Assembly: GCF_000143535.2 (NCBI RefSeq)
Contig: NC_037325.1
Location: 930,001 to 994,000 of the forward strand
Direction: 5' to 3'
Source: Botrytis cinerea B05.10
Taxonomy: Eukaryota > Ascomycota > Leotiomycetes > Helotiales > Sclerotiniaceae
DNA length: 64,000 nt
How positions within the stretch are numbered: the stretch's first letter is position 1; each line of letters begins with the position of its first letter. Positions 36,816 to 48,327 of the stretch are shown in pieces. Under the pieces are notes generated by a model. The model did not search any database and was not told the DNA's origin. It saw nothing but the letters and a program-made list of their open reading frames with translations. The position numbers and the translations under genes are program-made.

Positions 36816-38370
36816 TCACTCCTCCCTACGGATTTCCACCCTATGACCATACTGGCCTTTTGCCCCATGCCACTCAGTCGTCTCCTTATCCAACTTATCC
36901 GCAGCAGCTCTCTCGTTCGAATCGCCGCGGTTTCTAGTCCTCGAGAAACTCCTCTTGACCCTCCCACTCCCCCCCTCTCCATTTCCACTTCCTTCCTCCT
37001 TCGCCTCCTCTCTACTCTCCACATCCCCTTTGCTTTGGAAACTCAACTCAATAACATCCGTTCTCACAATATTCTCCTCGCTTTCTCCGAAAGTTCCGCC
37101 ATTTGTTCCCCGACTTCGTGCGCTCTTCATATCTTTTCCGTTTTTGCCGGGGAATTTCGAGCGCATGTAGTTTCCGGGGTTGGAGAGGGGATGCGAACCG
37201 AGATGTGAGGGGTTTTTATAGGATGAAGAGGTGTGGACTGATTTCCATTTGGCTGGAATGATAGCTGAGAGAACGGGGAGCGAAGCAACGATAACACCGA
37301 GTGTTAGATCGACCAAAGTCCAATCTTCGAGAGCTTTGAAAGACCCTGGTATTCATTAGTCTTCTATTATTGCATTCCTGAGAATCCAGCCAAAAAATAA
37401 AAAGGCCAGATTTCAAAATTAAAAAAATGAACTTACACAAAACATCCGAACTCAATTTTGTCTGCTCGATTTGTCTCAAAATACTCCCAATCATACTCAC
37501 GCCTCCCACCGCAAAAACAATGTACAATCTCCCTCTAGTCCTCCATCCCATCTTAACTTTCCACAGTACAATGAGCGGCACAGCCAACAGACCAAAATCC
37601 ATAATGACGTGAATCGTACTCATAATAGTTCCCATAGTTCCCACAGGAAAACACTTCGCAACAACATTTTCTCTTCCCAATCTGATTGCGTCCCAACCTC
37701 CCCAAACGGGACTACACAGGAAAATATTCCAGAAGAGTGATACTAGAATATAGATGACCAGGAGAACTAGAAAGACGTTGTTGAACAAGAGCCACTTATT
37801 TGATGTCATCGATGTAAGTCGGCGATTGAAAAGGCATATCGAAACCTTCACCACTCCTACTGCCACGAAGAAAAATATCTTGGACCAATTGGTGTAGCGT
37901 TTGAAGTATCCATATTCCTCATATGTCACATCCCAGATGTGTTTCCCAGCTCCTCCGTATACGACGGCTAAAATCTGGAGTACTGGCCAAGTAATTGCGA
38001 GAATGACGCCGGGAACAATGAAGAGGTCGTCCAGGCCCAATCTCAGACCGCGATTCAGGAGACGGATGAGAAGACGAACAAGCGTAAATGTGAACATGAA
38101 GAAGATGGATACGGACATTCCGACTAAAATTGACGTGGCGCGGGATTCGTAGACGTAGTTTGGTGGTGCCAAGGGAGGGATGGTGATTCCCTTATTAGGA
38201 TTGCCAGCCAGGCCGAAGGCTCCATTGAGGTAGGCGACTATGTAATAGTCATTGGTAGTATTTGGTGGGTGACCGATGAGTGCTGATATAGTACCTGTGG
38301 GGATGGTAGTTGGGTAGGTTTTGGTTGCGGAGGAGATGATCGTTGACGATGACGATAGTATGGAGGACAT
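36816..38370 (-). CDS. Fungal rhodopsin-domain integral membrane protein (GPCR-like)
   Basis: Exons are 38370-37437 and 37345-36816; the 91-nt intron has donor GTAAGT and acceptor ATACCAG and closes in frame, giving 487 aa. The start is the only ATG ahead of the conserved part. The extracellular N-terminus is Ser/Thr-rich with an NTTN glycosylation site and no CFEM cysteines. Seven hydrophobic segments follow with family landmarks: RLGLDDLFIVPGVILAI (helix 2/3), YFKRYTNWSKIFFFVAVGVV, CSPVWGGWDA, FGLLAVPLIVLWKVKMGWRT and TLVDLTLGVIVASLPVLSA. The ~165-residue hydrophilic tail is rich in Ser, Lys and Glu. The family (fungal rhodopsin domain, related to the Pth11 receptors) is thought to sense surface or chemical cues, but most members have no known ligand. 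Confidence 0.88.
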
Positions 38371-40850
38371 GATGTTGTATATAGAAGCTCTAAATCGACA
38401 CTCTCGCTTTCTCCGGTCGATCACAGCTCAATCCAACACCAGTGACAACGTAAATGATCCTCAATTCGAGACTCTTGGGAAAGAAGAGGGGAATATCGCG
38501 GGGAAGCCTAGCTGTGAGGGTCGCATTGAATGGTTTACCAACTCTTACATGCAAAACTCTATGGTGTTGAAACAATCACGAACTGCTCAAAAAGTGGAAA
38601 AGACCTGGGGAAGATAGAAATATTATGAAAATCTTTACTCAGACTCTTCGATTTGGTTCAGCCCAAGAAAGTATAATATATGATACGAGCATGGTGTTGC
38701 AACCCCTTGTGAATATCCCGCCGGAAACATCGCAGTAAAAATCCATATTAACACGAGTACACGGTAGAGACACAGCAAGTAGCAAGGAAAGGGCATCGTT
38801 GAATGTACGTGATATCCCTCAAAAAGCTTGGAAGGTCCATCCATGAAATTGAGGGGACTTCAGGCACAATTCCTTTAATAACTCTCCAACGCCGGTTGAT
38901 TTTAGATCAGTCTATGTGCTGAATGCCGAATCACTCGATCCCTACCACCATCCCGTTGTTGCACTCTCTACCATCAAGCTTTCAGAAGTATCAAGAAATC
39001 CACATTTCTTTGAATCAAAAGGAGAAAATAGGGAGAAGATGTTGAACTTCACTCCGATCACAAGGAAGCCGCAGAAACATGTTCCTTGCGGCCCTTAAGA
39101 AATTTGGATACCCTGTGTAAATTATATCCACCCAGGTCGCATCATTACTTATCAAGACTTTTTGCCGGCGACTTTCCTCATTCGATTTACCTATGAACCT
39201 AGGCTGTTCTTTGCGCACCTCTTAGTGGTATTATCATACGATTAAGGTTTTCATGCCTTTTATGGAAACACAGACCGTCTCGACTGTGCAAACTGGGCAA
39301 ACTCTGTTGCCCGTCGGTACGTGAGGACCGTTTTTATCTGATCTGAATTACCGGTGTCCGATTTGTATCAAACGAGCTTCATCTTGCTTTTTCAAACAGT
39401 ACATGAACTTGGAAGCGACCCCTCAAAATACCACCATAGATCTTCTGGAAAAACTTAAAACCAACTCGGACATCGAATTACCAGAATTTGGGTAATCATT
39501 GTGTAACAGTGGGTTGTCACACTTGCCCCCAGCTTCACTGTCGGAAGAATTTCCTAATCTTCATTCCTGCATGTAGATCATCCAAACGCTGCAAGGCGAT
39601 TTGTTATTGATTGTGATAAGCGGAAGGTTTTGAGAAACCCTCGTGAGGCGAAATTTCGGGCTTTCCACACACTAATGGCAAAATTGGTTGATTAAGATGA
39701 TGTGATATAACAATATAACAAACTCTCGTTGGGGAAGCGAGGTAAGAATTCGTACAGGTCTCCTTGAAAATGGATATGAAGATCCATGATCCACGGCTAA
39801 TACATAACGTTCCAGCCTACATAGCCGTGAACAAATATTGAATTCTTAGATAATAAATACGCGGGCACGCGGGAAAGTGCCGGACCGATGTAACAATGAA
39901 TGAATGCATTGACATGCTGAAGAATGCTCTCATCATAACTTTCACAATCTGAAATTTGGACACACGTAATTGTCCATCGGGAGAATTATTCAAGAAACCC
40001 TTAATAATTCAACGTCCGAGTTGAACAAATCCATTAATTGATCACGGTTGTCTGTGTTGTGCTCCGAAGTGGCATATCTCGTGATCATGACTCGCAAGTT
40101 TACGCACGACACATAAATCGGTTCAAAGACACAGGAAAATCCCTACTAAGCCGCTGCTACAATTTCTCTTCTAGTTTCATCCGGTTTAATGCAACTTTAG
40201 TACTGCAGTAATTTTTCCTTCATACGAATTTTGTTTCGTCCGCTCAAATTTCAAAACTTACGGGTTTTGCCTTTATTTGTATATGCGAGATGTTTCGTCT
40301 CAACTACAAACATCGCACGTATATAACGAGACCTTGCTCTTAATATAAGAGTTCCACGAAACTCACTCGGTTCTGACATTTCAACGGTCTCGATTGAGAT
40401 TCCAGAATGCTTCCATGTCATTAAGAGATGAACTTGAGCAGACAGCGGTCAAAGTGACAGATGCCCAGAGAATAAACCCTACGCACATGCTTTTAGCACA
40501 TGCTTCTAGCACCTAGCTTGAAGGAATTATGTGCAAACGATATCGGACAGGATACAATAATTTCCTGCAATCGCAATTTTGGATGGGACAGTTTCTCCGC
40601 CTCTCATAAATCCCATCTGTGGGTAATCTGTGGGTATTTCAAAATGGGATATGATCTACAATATCCGATAATAATGCTGCGGAGATTGTGAAATTGCGTA
40701 CAAGCAAAGACAAGGCGGATTTAGACTTCTAGTCCGCTGTCATTTAATTTACCACGTAGTGGCATGAACCCTTTCTGAAAGTTTGTTTTTCTTTTCGACT
40801 TCAACCTCGATCTTCATCTCACCTACCACTTTCGTTCGCTCTGTTACGAG
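38371..40850. other. Divergent intergenic region, 2.5 kb
   Basis: It holds the promoters of the minus-strand GPCR-like gene and the plus-strand hydrolase gene. No complete gene is seen. A minus frame of 69 codons (38635-38844) is hydrophobic and unassigned. A possible coding fragment at 39253-39495 is listed separately. The rest is AT-rich with no repeats of note. Confidence 0.45.
39253..39495 (+). pseudogene. Possible fragment of a coding gene
   Basis: From ATG 39253 a 21-codon segment (MPFMETQTVSTVQTGQTLLP) is followed by a GTACGT donor-like site. After a CAAACAG acceptor (39399) a second open segment reads YMNLEATPQNTTIDLLEKLK and on to a stop at about 39495. The second segment looks genuinely protein-like, but the splice phases of the two parts do not match and nothing further follows. 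It could be a remnant of a longer gene or chance. Confidence 0.2.
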
Positions 40851-42186
40851 ATGTTTTTCCTCTGGTCCCTCGTTGTCGGCCTTGCAACGGTCTCTTCAGC
40901 TAAATATTCAGATGATCTGGATTGTACTGGAATCAATGGTATCAGGCCGCAATGTGAATCTCAAGAGTCGTCTTACAAACGCGATGTCTTTTGGGTAGGA
41001 GGGCATTACGTGAACGCAGCCATTGGTCTGTTGACCTATGATCAGGCGTATGTCGAAAAGTTGACGCCAAGTAAAGGGATCAAGAAACCATATCCTGTGG
41101 TCTTATTTCACGGCGGAGGAGTTTCCGGTGCAGTATGCCGCGTTCAATCCCACCAAAAGTTATCATCGACTGATCAAGTCTAGACATGGCTCAACACACC
41201 TGACAATCGCAAAGGTTTTGCATCGATGTTCTTAGACTTGGGTTACCAAGTTTACGTTGTCGATCAAACTAGTGTAGGGCGCGGAACCCAAGAGGATCTT
41301 GTGGGATATCCTTTGAGAATTGGATCAACTGCAAACATTAGTGAGGTGTGTTTTATCTTCCACATACGCTATTATGAGAGAGGCTTATCGTTTTTCCTAG
41401 GTTGGGTTTACAGCTCCAGAAAATGCCGACGCTTATCCCCAAAGCCAACAACACACACAATGGCCCGGTACCGGAGTCAGAGGAGATCCTATCTTTGATG
41501 CATTTGAAAGTTCGTTCATGCCATTGACTACCAACAATACTCGACAAGAGATATCGATGCGTGCTGCGGGTTGCGAACTTCTTCAATTGATTGGCCCATC
41601 ATTTTTAGTTTCTCACTCCATCGGCGCAATCCACCCAATTGTAATTTCAGACGAGTGTCCAGAGCTTGTGCTCGGAAATGTAAACCTTGAACCTGGAAAC
41701 ATTCCATTCGAATCCTACACCGGAAACGCAACATCGTCTGTTGGAAGAACAGCTGCTCGTCCATTTGGCTTGACCGTCTCCAATCTCAACTATGATCCTC
41801 CAATTTCCAACTACACCGAACTCGTCACCGAGACTGTCGGTGAGGATACGCCAGCGAGCAGATCTTGCATTCAACAAAGCAGCGCTGCGAACTACACCAT
41901 CCATACTCTCCCCAATGTAGCCAAAGTTCCATACGTCGCATTCACCGGTGAAGCATCCCCTCACATCACTTACGAACATTGCGTCATTCAATACCTCAAT
42001 CAAGTTGGTGTTAAGACCGATTGGATCAAGATGGCCGATGCAGGTGTTTATGGCAATGCTCATTTCGGATTCTTGGAGAAGAATAACGAAGAATACTTCA
42101 AGGTTGTTGAAGCATGGATCAAGAAGGCTGCCAATGGAATTGGTTCATCTGATTCCGGCGGAAGATATTCGTTCTGGAAAGCATAG
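40851..42186 (+). CDS. Secreted alpha/beta hydrolase (esterase/lipase-like)
   Basis: Exons are 40851-41132, 41184-41345 and 41401-42186; introns of 51 and 55 nt in phase 0 give 409 aa. Residues 1-17 (MFFLWSLVVGLATVSSA) are a signal peptide. PYPVVLFHGGGVSG is the oxyanion-hole strand-loop, LDLGYQVYVVDQTSVGRG the next strand and FLVSHSIGAIHP the nucleophile elbow with Ser221. The elbow is S-x-S-x-G in place of the usual G-x-S-x-G. His369 in GNAHFGFLEKNN is the likely catalytic His, and the acid would be the Asp in KTDWIKMADAG or nearby. Several N-glycosylation sites (NYT, NNT, NAT) fit export. The family comprises fungal secreted esterase-like proteins of mostly unknown substrate. Confidence 0.85.
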
Positions 42187-44195
42187 TTTGACGAAGAACA
42201 AAAACGCTGTAGAATTATAATTAGCCCCCTTGTGGTTTGTACATAGTTACCATAATATTCTAATGTCTCCTTTATCAGATGTCGAGACAAGACAATTAAT
42301 CTAATTCAATTTTTTACCATTAAATAGCCACTGGCCTGTGATCAATCTTTCTAAATGGCTTCACATTTTGATCACTACGCATTTATATCGTAGTGCGACA
42401 ATGAGGTTCTCAACATGGTGGCTCAATAATGACGCTAGCCTCTTAAAGTTAGCTGAAAGCTGTAAGCCACCATTACCAACACAAGATTTCGTTGGAGCAC
42501 TGAAATATTGAAGTCTCCGTCTTATTAGTAAATTCGGAATGGATTGAGTTTTAAGGACTCCGCTGTAGACCACGACAGTAAGTATTGTGGATAGAGCCAA
42601 GTCGTCGCAGATCTGAACATGCAGGGAGTTCAACTTGCGCTATATCTTTCTAGCTGGGAAGGTACCTTGATCAGCATGCGCTATATGAAAGAAAATATCA
42701 CAACACTGGCCAATGTTGGTGTGCGGTATGTTGTCAGGACCAGATGGATGTTTACATACAAGTCGAGAAATGGATATTAGGTGTCTATTTACATAATAGC
42801 TTCATCCAACCTGTCCTTCTAGTTACCAGAAGCGCTCTCTTCCACTTCACTACGTCGTACTCTATTACTGATATATCTGAATTGGTATTGGGACTCACAT
42901 GTTTAATGTTCACGCCACCTCTCTAACTTTGAGCTTCGCAATAAAAAAGCAGTGGAGTATATTCAGTCATGGCATCTGAGCTTCTGGAGACTAACCAGCT
43001 GCCGAGGATCATCGAGATGCCTGTTGAGATACAAGTCCTTTGTTTTAGCCTACCTTCTACCAGCACGATTTATTAGTATTCCCCAACTATATAACTTGTA
43101 GATCAGTGGAACTGTTTGAAGCCTGATGTACTGCACTTGACAAGCTTTTCTGTCAATTTAGTGTGATATATCCACCCACAATCACCAGCAGCATTTCAGG
43201 AAAAGAATCTTACCCGGTCATAATATAATTCCCCAATCTCTGCTATAAATTCAAGCTTTCAAGATTTCTCCTCTTGCTATCTTCATGAACTGGATTTAAC
43301 CTCTTGTTTGAGAATAAAATGAATTTCAAGTCCAGATGAGCATTTTCGCTTGACATCATGAGTTTGAGTCTTGGTCAGGTCATACGAAAGTGGAGACATA
43401 GCTCAAGATATCTCAACAGCAGACTAGATCAATCGGAGTCAATTTGAAAACGGAAGGGCTCCTCAATAATCTCTTCCACGGAGCCTCTCATCCAGACTTT
43501 GCCTGTGTCTTCTGGCCCAGACAGTGATGGGCGAGATGACATTGCAGTTGCTGACCTTCAAAAACACCTGGAGCCAAGTGAAACAGGTGTGAGAAAGTAT
43601 GAAGGTAAGGGCGCCGGGTCCGTCAAGCGTCATCAGTCTTATATTCAGATTACAGAGTCATATTCTAGCGGCCCAGTTGCTTTCTTGCTATGCAGCACGC
43701 CCGGCTGTTAGCAGCTCACATAACTTGTTCCTTAATATCAGCTCCGATTCTAAAATATCTCTCTGGCACCCCGAAATATACAGTATCAGATCTTGCCTGT
43801 ACTGCATAGTTGTAGGAAAAAGTCCAAATTCTTCCTTACGAACATAATGTTCTTGCTAGCGATGCCCGGGAGTTCACTCAATTCAATGCGAATTAATGAG
43901 CGGAAGTGGAAAGTTAATCCGAATGATAAATTTAGCAGTAGTTGTATTATGACGAGGAGAAACAAATGGACATGAGCACAATTAAAGAGAAATCTAGACG
44001 CACCATTGAGTAGTATACAGGCTACATCTATTGAGCATCATCAACTGGGCCGAAGGGGTTTCCACCTTGATAATATGGTGGTTTAATTCCACTGAGAGAA
44101 AACGGGACTCCGGTATATCTTGAGTATTAGGAATCTACCAATCTCCCATTACCTTTCCAAAACAAACCAATCACCCCTCCAACCCACAACCCCCC
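42187..44195. other. Intergenic region with coding-like scraps
   Basis: No complete gene was seen. At 42969 an ATG opens 35 codons (MASELLETNQLPRIIEMPVE) that resemble the beginning of an F-box-type or similar fungal protein but end at a stop. A plus frame at 43499-43711 (PVSSGPDSDGRDDIAVADLQ) and a minus frame at 42361-42633 also look partly protein-like. These may be decayed gene pieces. Otherwise the DNA is AT-rich and unremarkable. Confidence 0.35.
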
Positions 44196-44849
44196 TCAAA
44201 CCCCCTCATTAAGCGCCCTCCCCGCCTTCAACAAAACACCAATACAACTAATATTTCCCCACCACCAAAACACCGTCCTCAATACACTCGTATTCCTTGT
44301 TTCCATAAAAGTGTACGCGAATCCGTATCCGATTCTCGCGAGATTATACGACAATCCGAATTGATTGATGGTTTGAACAGGGAGTCCTGCTTGTTGGGCT
44401 AGGATCTGTTTTCATTAGTTTTGTTCTGTTTTGATTTTGTTATCTTATATCTTCTAACCCTTCCCCCAAGGAAAGATTCCTGTAATCCATCATCTAGCGG
44501 CCTCTCCCCTCCCTCTCCTTCCACCCAATCAAAAAGCCAAAAGCCAAAGAAAACTCACAATACACCCCAAAAAGAACGCAAAATGTTCAATACTATTACT
44601 CGACGCGCTCTGCACCCTCTTAATCCTATCCAACTGTCTCTTTGTCAATTTCCCCTCTTTCACCATGCGTTCCCCATATTCCTGGATATCGTAACGCGGT
44701 GACTCATTATGGTCGAAGCCGTAGTATTGTTTCCAATGGCGAGAAGCGAGGACCAGGTATGAGAGCGTCCAGTTTGTGAGGATGTAGGGCACGGTGTGGT
44801 TTATTGTGGGAGAGAGGGGAGAGGAGAGGAAGCCGATGAAGGTTGTCAT
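44196..44849 (-). CDS. MAPEG-family membrane protein
   Basis: Exons are 44849-44559 and 44405-44196; the 153-nt intron has a GTGAGT donor and an ATGAAAACAG acceptor and is phase 0, giving 166 aa. The length and four hydrophobic segments fit the MAPEG family (membrane-associated proteins in eicosanoid and glutathione metabolism). RVQSASSNSIEHFAFFLGCI matches the conserved R-x-Q-x-A-x-x-N-x-x-E-x-F motif. The second half has FGLSYNLARIGYGFAYTFME and ISCIGVLLKAGRAL, typical of helices 3 and 4. In fungi these proteins are thought to act in glutathione-dependent detoxification in the ER or mitochondrial membrane, but few have been tested. The start at 44849 gives the right N-terminus ahead of the first helix. 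Confidence 0.85.
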
Positions 44850-45469
44850 CTTCTTTTCGAAGAAAAAAAAAGATACTGGAGTTTGTGGGGATAGAGGAGA
44901 CAAAGTAATCTTTTGGAGTTGGATGAATAGAGGAATGAGAGGTATGGATGCTATATGGGGAGGCTGGATGGGATGTCAGATTCTGACGCGTGGTGGCATG
45001 ACATTTATATCTGCATTTCCGCCCCCAAACTCGGGAACTTTTCGGACACTAAATTCTGTCAGCAATCGTCATCATTTCAACACCTCATTGCACACGAGTT
45101 GTACGTAAAACGTGGGGTTTCAAGAGTGAGATGAGCCAGTCATCTGATATCATTTCAGTATTGATATCAATTGCTCCGACAAAATATAGAGTCTAATTGC
45201 GAACAAATTTTGATATTCGCATAAAGATATCTGTATAAAGATGTCCATTCCGTATTTTCTTATGATCTAGATAGAAGAAGTCTGGTAAAAGAAGAGAATG
45301 ACGACGCATTGATATATGTCATGTACGTCAAGGCAAAGAAACTGATCAAACAATTTCAAGTCCTCCCAACAACTGCAACAGAAAGAGATTCATATCCCAT
45401 ATTAACCTAAGTTTCATCTACTCCAACCTGACGTGCTTTCAATATCACGCCAATCCAAATAATGCCATC
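44850..45469. other. Intergenic, promoter of the MAPEG gene
   Basis: No credible frame was found. The stretch lies between the MAPEG start and the 3' end of the Cys-rich gene, both on the minus strand. A poly-A run (44865-44873) lies just upstream of the MAPEG start. Confidence 0.45.
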
Positions 45470-46491
45470 TTAAAATCCACCTTTGAAGAAGTTCGTAGGC
45501 TGAGGGTTCTCAGGCAGATAAGTACCCAAGATTTTGTTCCTCGACGAGCCGAATAATTTCGATTTTACCTCATTGAATTTGTTGAAGAGATCCTTAAAAT
45601 TACTAAAGTCTTTCTTGGCAAGTTTGTTGGCAGTAAGAGGCCATGTCGTGACGAATTGAACCGAAGGATTATAACAGGTAGAACCACAACAAACGTCCTT
45701 CAGGCAGATGCCGGTTGTACAATCCGAATGGGTTTCACAGGTGATTCCGCAACTCTGCAAGATCGGGGAATTAGTATTGCTCATCTGGAACACATTTCGA
45801 AGAACATTCATAAAAGCGAGGTATCGATGAGGTGCTGGGAAGCAAAAAGAAACTTAGACAGGAGACAAAAGCCAGAATTGAGATCAGGAAACAAAAAGAG
45901 GTGCCAAAAACACAAGAAGTATTGAATGACTTATACTCACTCCTGCAGCGACACAGAAACCAGAATCATCATTTCCCCCACTAGGAATACAGATCCCAGC
46001 TCCCCCCCCACAAGCAGAATTACTATATCCTTGTGCACACGTAGCCGGGTTAGCGCACAGGGGTAGTTTATCGTAAAGGTAGGTAGTTGGAGTTGGAGCG
46101 AGAACTGTTGATGGTGTCACCCCCGCACAATTACAGGCGGAAGAATACTTAGATGCATCGGTACAATATGATGCGTAAGTAGGAATTGTACCATGACCTG
46201 CAGTTGTTTGAGAAGGAACATAGGGATAGTCCTCCATGTTGGCACTGGTAGTGATCAAAGCAATCCTATGCCAATTAGCCAAGAATATGAAGAAGAAGTA
46301 GAAATGACGGACGAAGCATTGGGAGTGACAGTAGTCGCTATGAATTTGGCGCAATCTAATGAACGACTTTGGAGACCGACGTTGATTTCACCAATTGCTG
46401 TAATAGCATCGGCGCATTGATCTTTAGTGCAGACACCACCCAAAATGCCTCTGACAGAGGTCAGAAAGATCAACAAGCTTACGGTCCTCAT
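45470..46491 (-). CDS. Secreted cysteine-rich protein, 262 aa, unknown function
   Basis: Exons are 46491-46313, 46265-45941 and 45754-45470; introns of 47 nt (GTCCGT donor, GGCATAG acceptor) and 186 nt (GTGAGT, TTGCAG) close in frame. The signal peptide MRTVSLLIFLTSVRGILGG is followed by about 18 cysteines in clusters: VCTKDQC, YC-AC-NC, LC-TC-AC-IC-FC and SCGITC..DC..IC..VCC..TC. Between them are short Thr/Pro-rich stretches. The last ~60 residues are Lys/Asn/Phe-rich without cysteine. I do not recognise the family. The disulfide-dense ectodomain suggests a stable extracellular protein, possibly an effector or wall protein, which is inference. The alternative is a chance-rich frame, but the exact phase matching of both introns argues against it. 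Confidence 0.75.
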
Positions 46492-48327
46492 ATTGAAAAT
46501 AATGCCGTTAGTTGGGAAAAAGAGAAAGGAACAACGCGTGTACAAACAAAGGGAATGAGAGTATGAGAAAGATTTATACTTGTAAATTGTGTTGTACATA
46601 TCAAAGAATATGAAGAATGTAGAGGCTTGGAATATGAGACCTCGCTGCCAAGCTACTTGGCGTCTACCGCGTCCACGAATGCACTGCGAATGCCATTTCC
46701 TCTCACCCATCGTGGACACACATATGAAGTTCCGAAGAGCTATCGTGTATTTGTGAACCCAGAATGCTTTGGGTTTAACTCCTCACCAAGTGATACCCTC
46801 TTGTATGGTTGTTACAGCAAGACCAACAACAGGAATCTTCCTGCTGCTACGCGTAAAGCTAACGGAATGTTACCTTTGAAAAGTACATTCCAGCCGAGCC
46901 ACTCTCGCGTGTACTTCCCTTGTCTCTGATGTGACATGTATAATCAATTATGACGTTTCAGCCTCTAGGTAAAGGATGCCTTTTCATATCCCTTTGAGGC
47001 TGGAAGTTAGAGGAATGATCTGGTATGGCATTTCTTTCTCGACATTCTCTGCCACACGAGCCACTTTCCGTGCAACGATCGAGTGTAAGCTTCTGCAGAC
47101 CTCTGATTTCAGGAGTTGTATCGATACGATTCACAAGACACTCGTCGCCGAGTTGTTGAGATATTCGTTTGTGTTTCTCAACCCCATAACCTCATTGTTT
47201 GCACTTTGTTTCTTCCGGGATTCATGTTGAATTGATTGGACCGATCTCGAAGCAGCATAGGTAGGCTGTTTGGTCTTCACAGTTGGATTCGGATGTTGAA
47301 AAGTATTACCAGATTTCCAAGCTCAAGAGATTCGGGTTGTCAAGTATCCAGGTTGATTATCGAGATAGGAAAGAAGATCCTGGTCCGTGCCGATTATTTT
47401 GAGCTTACTAATAACCTGGTAGCCGTGCACGTGTCGTGTTTGCTAAGAGATTGGTGGGATTAGCGCACAACCCCACACTAAAATGCAACTTCACTCATGC
47501 AAATGCTCACTCCAAGCTGCGAAGCCTCACTCTTGTAACAACAAATGTAACCACATTCTCACCACCAGGACGAATCAACATGTTCTCCCCATGTCGCTTT
47601 CTTTTCGGTAACCTATCATAATGCACGACCAACTATGTGATTCGACAAGTATCGAACAAACAAGTTGGAAACAGGTGCTCTGCTTTGAAAGGATCACTTT
47701 TCACGGGCGTCCAAGTCCAATGAATATTGACGTTCGTGTCCATGATGGGGAAGACGCTTCTCCGTGGGCTATAAGCAGACTAGGATGAGAATATACAAAT
47801 GAAGAGGTAACTCGGCCACCAACTTTTCCAGCGGCAAAAAATAAAGGTAATGAGAGGGGAGTTCTGTTTTGCTTTGCCCTTGTTTCTTACTTTATTTTGT
47901 GCATTTGTATGTCCAAAATTTGCTCCTTTAGCAACAAACAACCTTCAAACTTCTTCTTTCGTCAGTTACTTATCGTATGATTGCGATCGTATAAGAGCTA
48001 CTTGACTATCAAGCTCATAATTCTGAAGTTCATACTTCACCAGCAGACAGTTCTCGACCGCAGCAAGACAACATCAGGAATGCACCGCAAACTGGGAACA
48101 TCGACATAGACCTTCAAGCGAATGTACGAATCCGTAAAGACGGATGATCATTTCTTTGCAACTACTTTTCGAAGGATTGAAGCTAGAATCTCATCGTTTC
48201 TCGGAAATTGACAGCAGGTTTGTCTCCTTCACGATCAAAGCAATCTATTACACGACAGCACATCATCGAGGTCTATTTTTTATAGCTATTTTCTCTACCT
48301 GTCATCTTAAAGGGACGCAATCTCACA
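46492..48327. other. Intergenic region, 1.8 kb
   Basis: It holds the promoters of the minus-strand Cys-rich gene and the plus-strand giant gene. Frames of 60-100 codons occur on the plus strand (46627-46929, 46976-47230, 47236-47463) but show no family features. No repeats or RNA genes were recognised. Confidence 0.45.

Noticed and set aside
36813..37208. Plus-strand 131-codon frame opposite the GPCR-like tail
   Set aside because: It is the antisense shadow of a Ser/Arg/Glu-rich coding tail; the minus-strand gene is well supported.
44421..44702. Plus-strand frame opposite the MAPEG gene
   Set aside because: It overlaps the MAPEG intron and exon 1 in antisense and has no features of its own.
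46627..47463. Three consecutive plus-strand frames upstream of the giant gene
   Set aside because: They have no consistent splice joins among them and no recognisable protein features.
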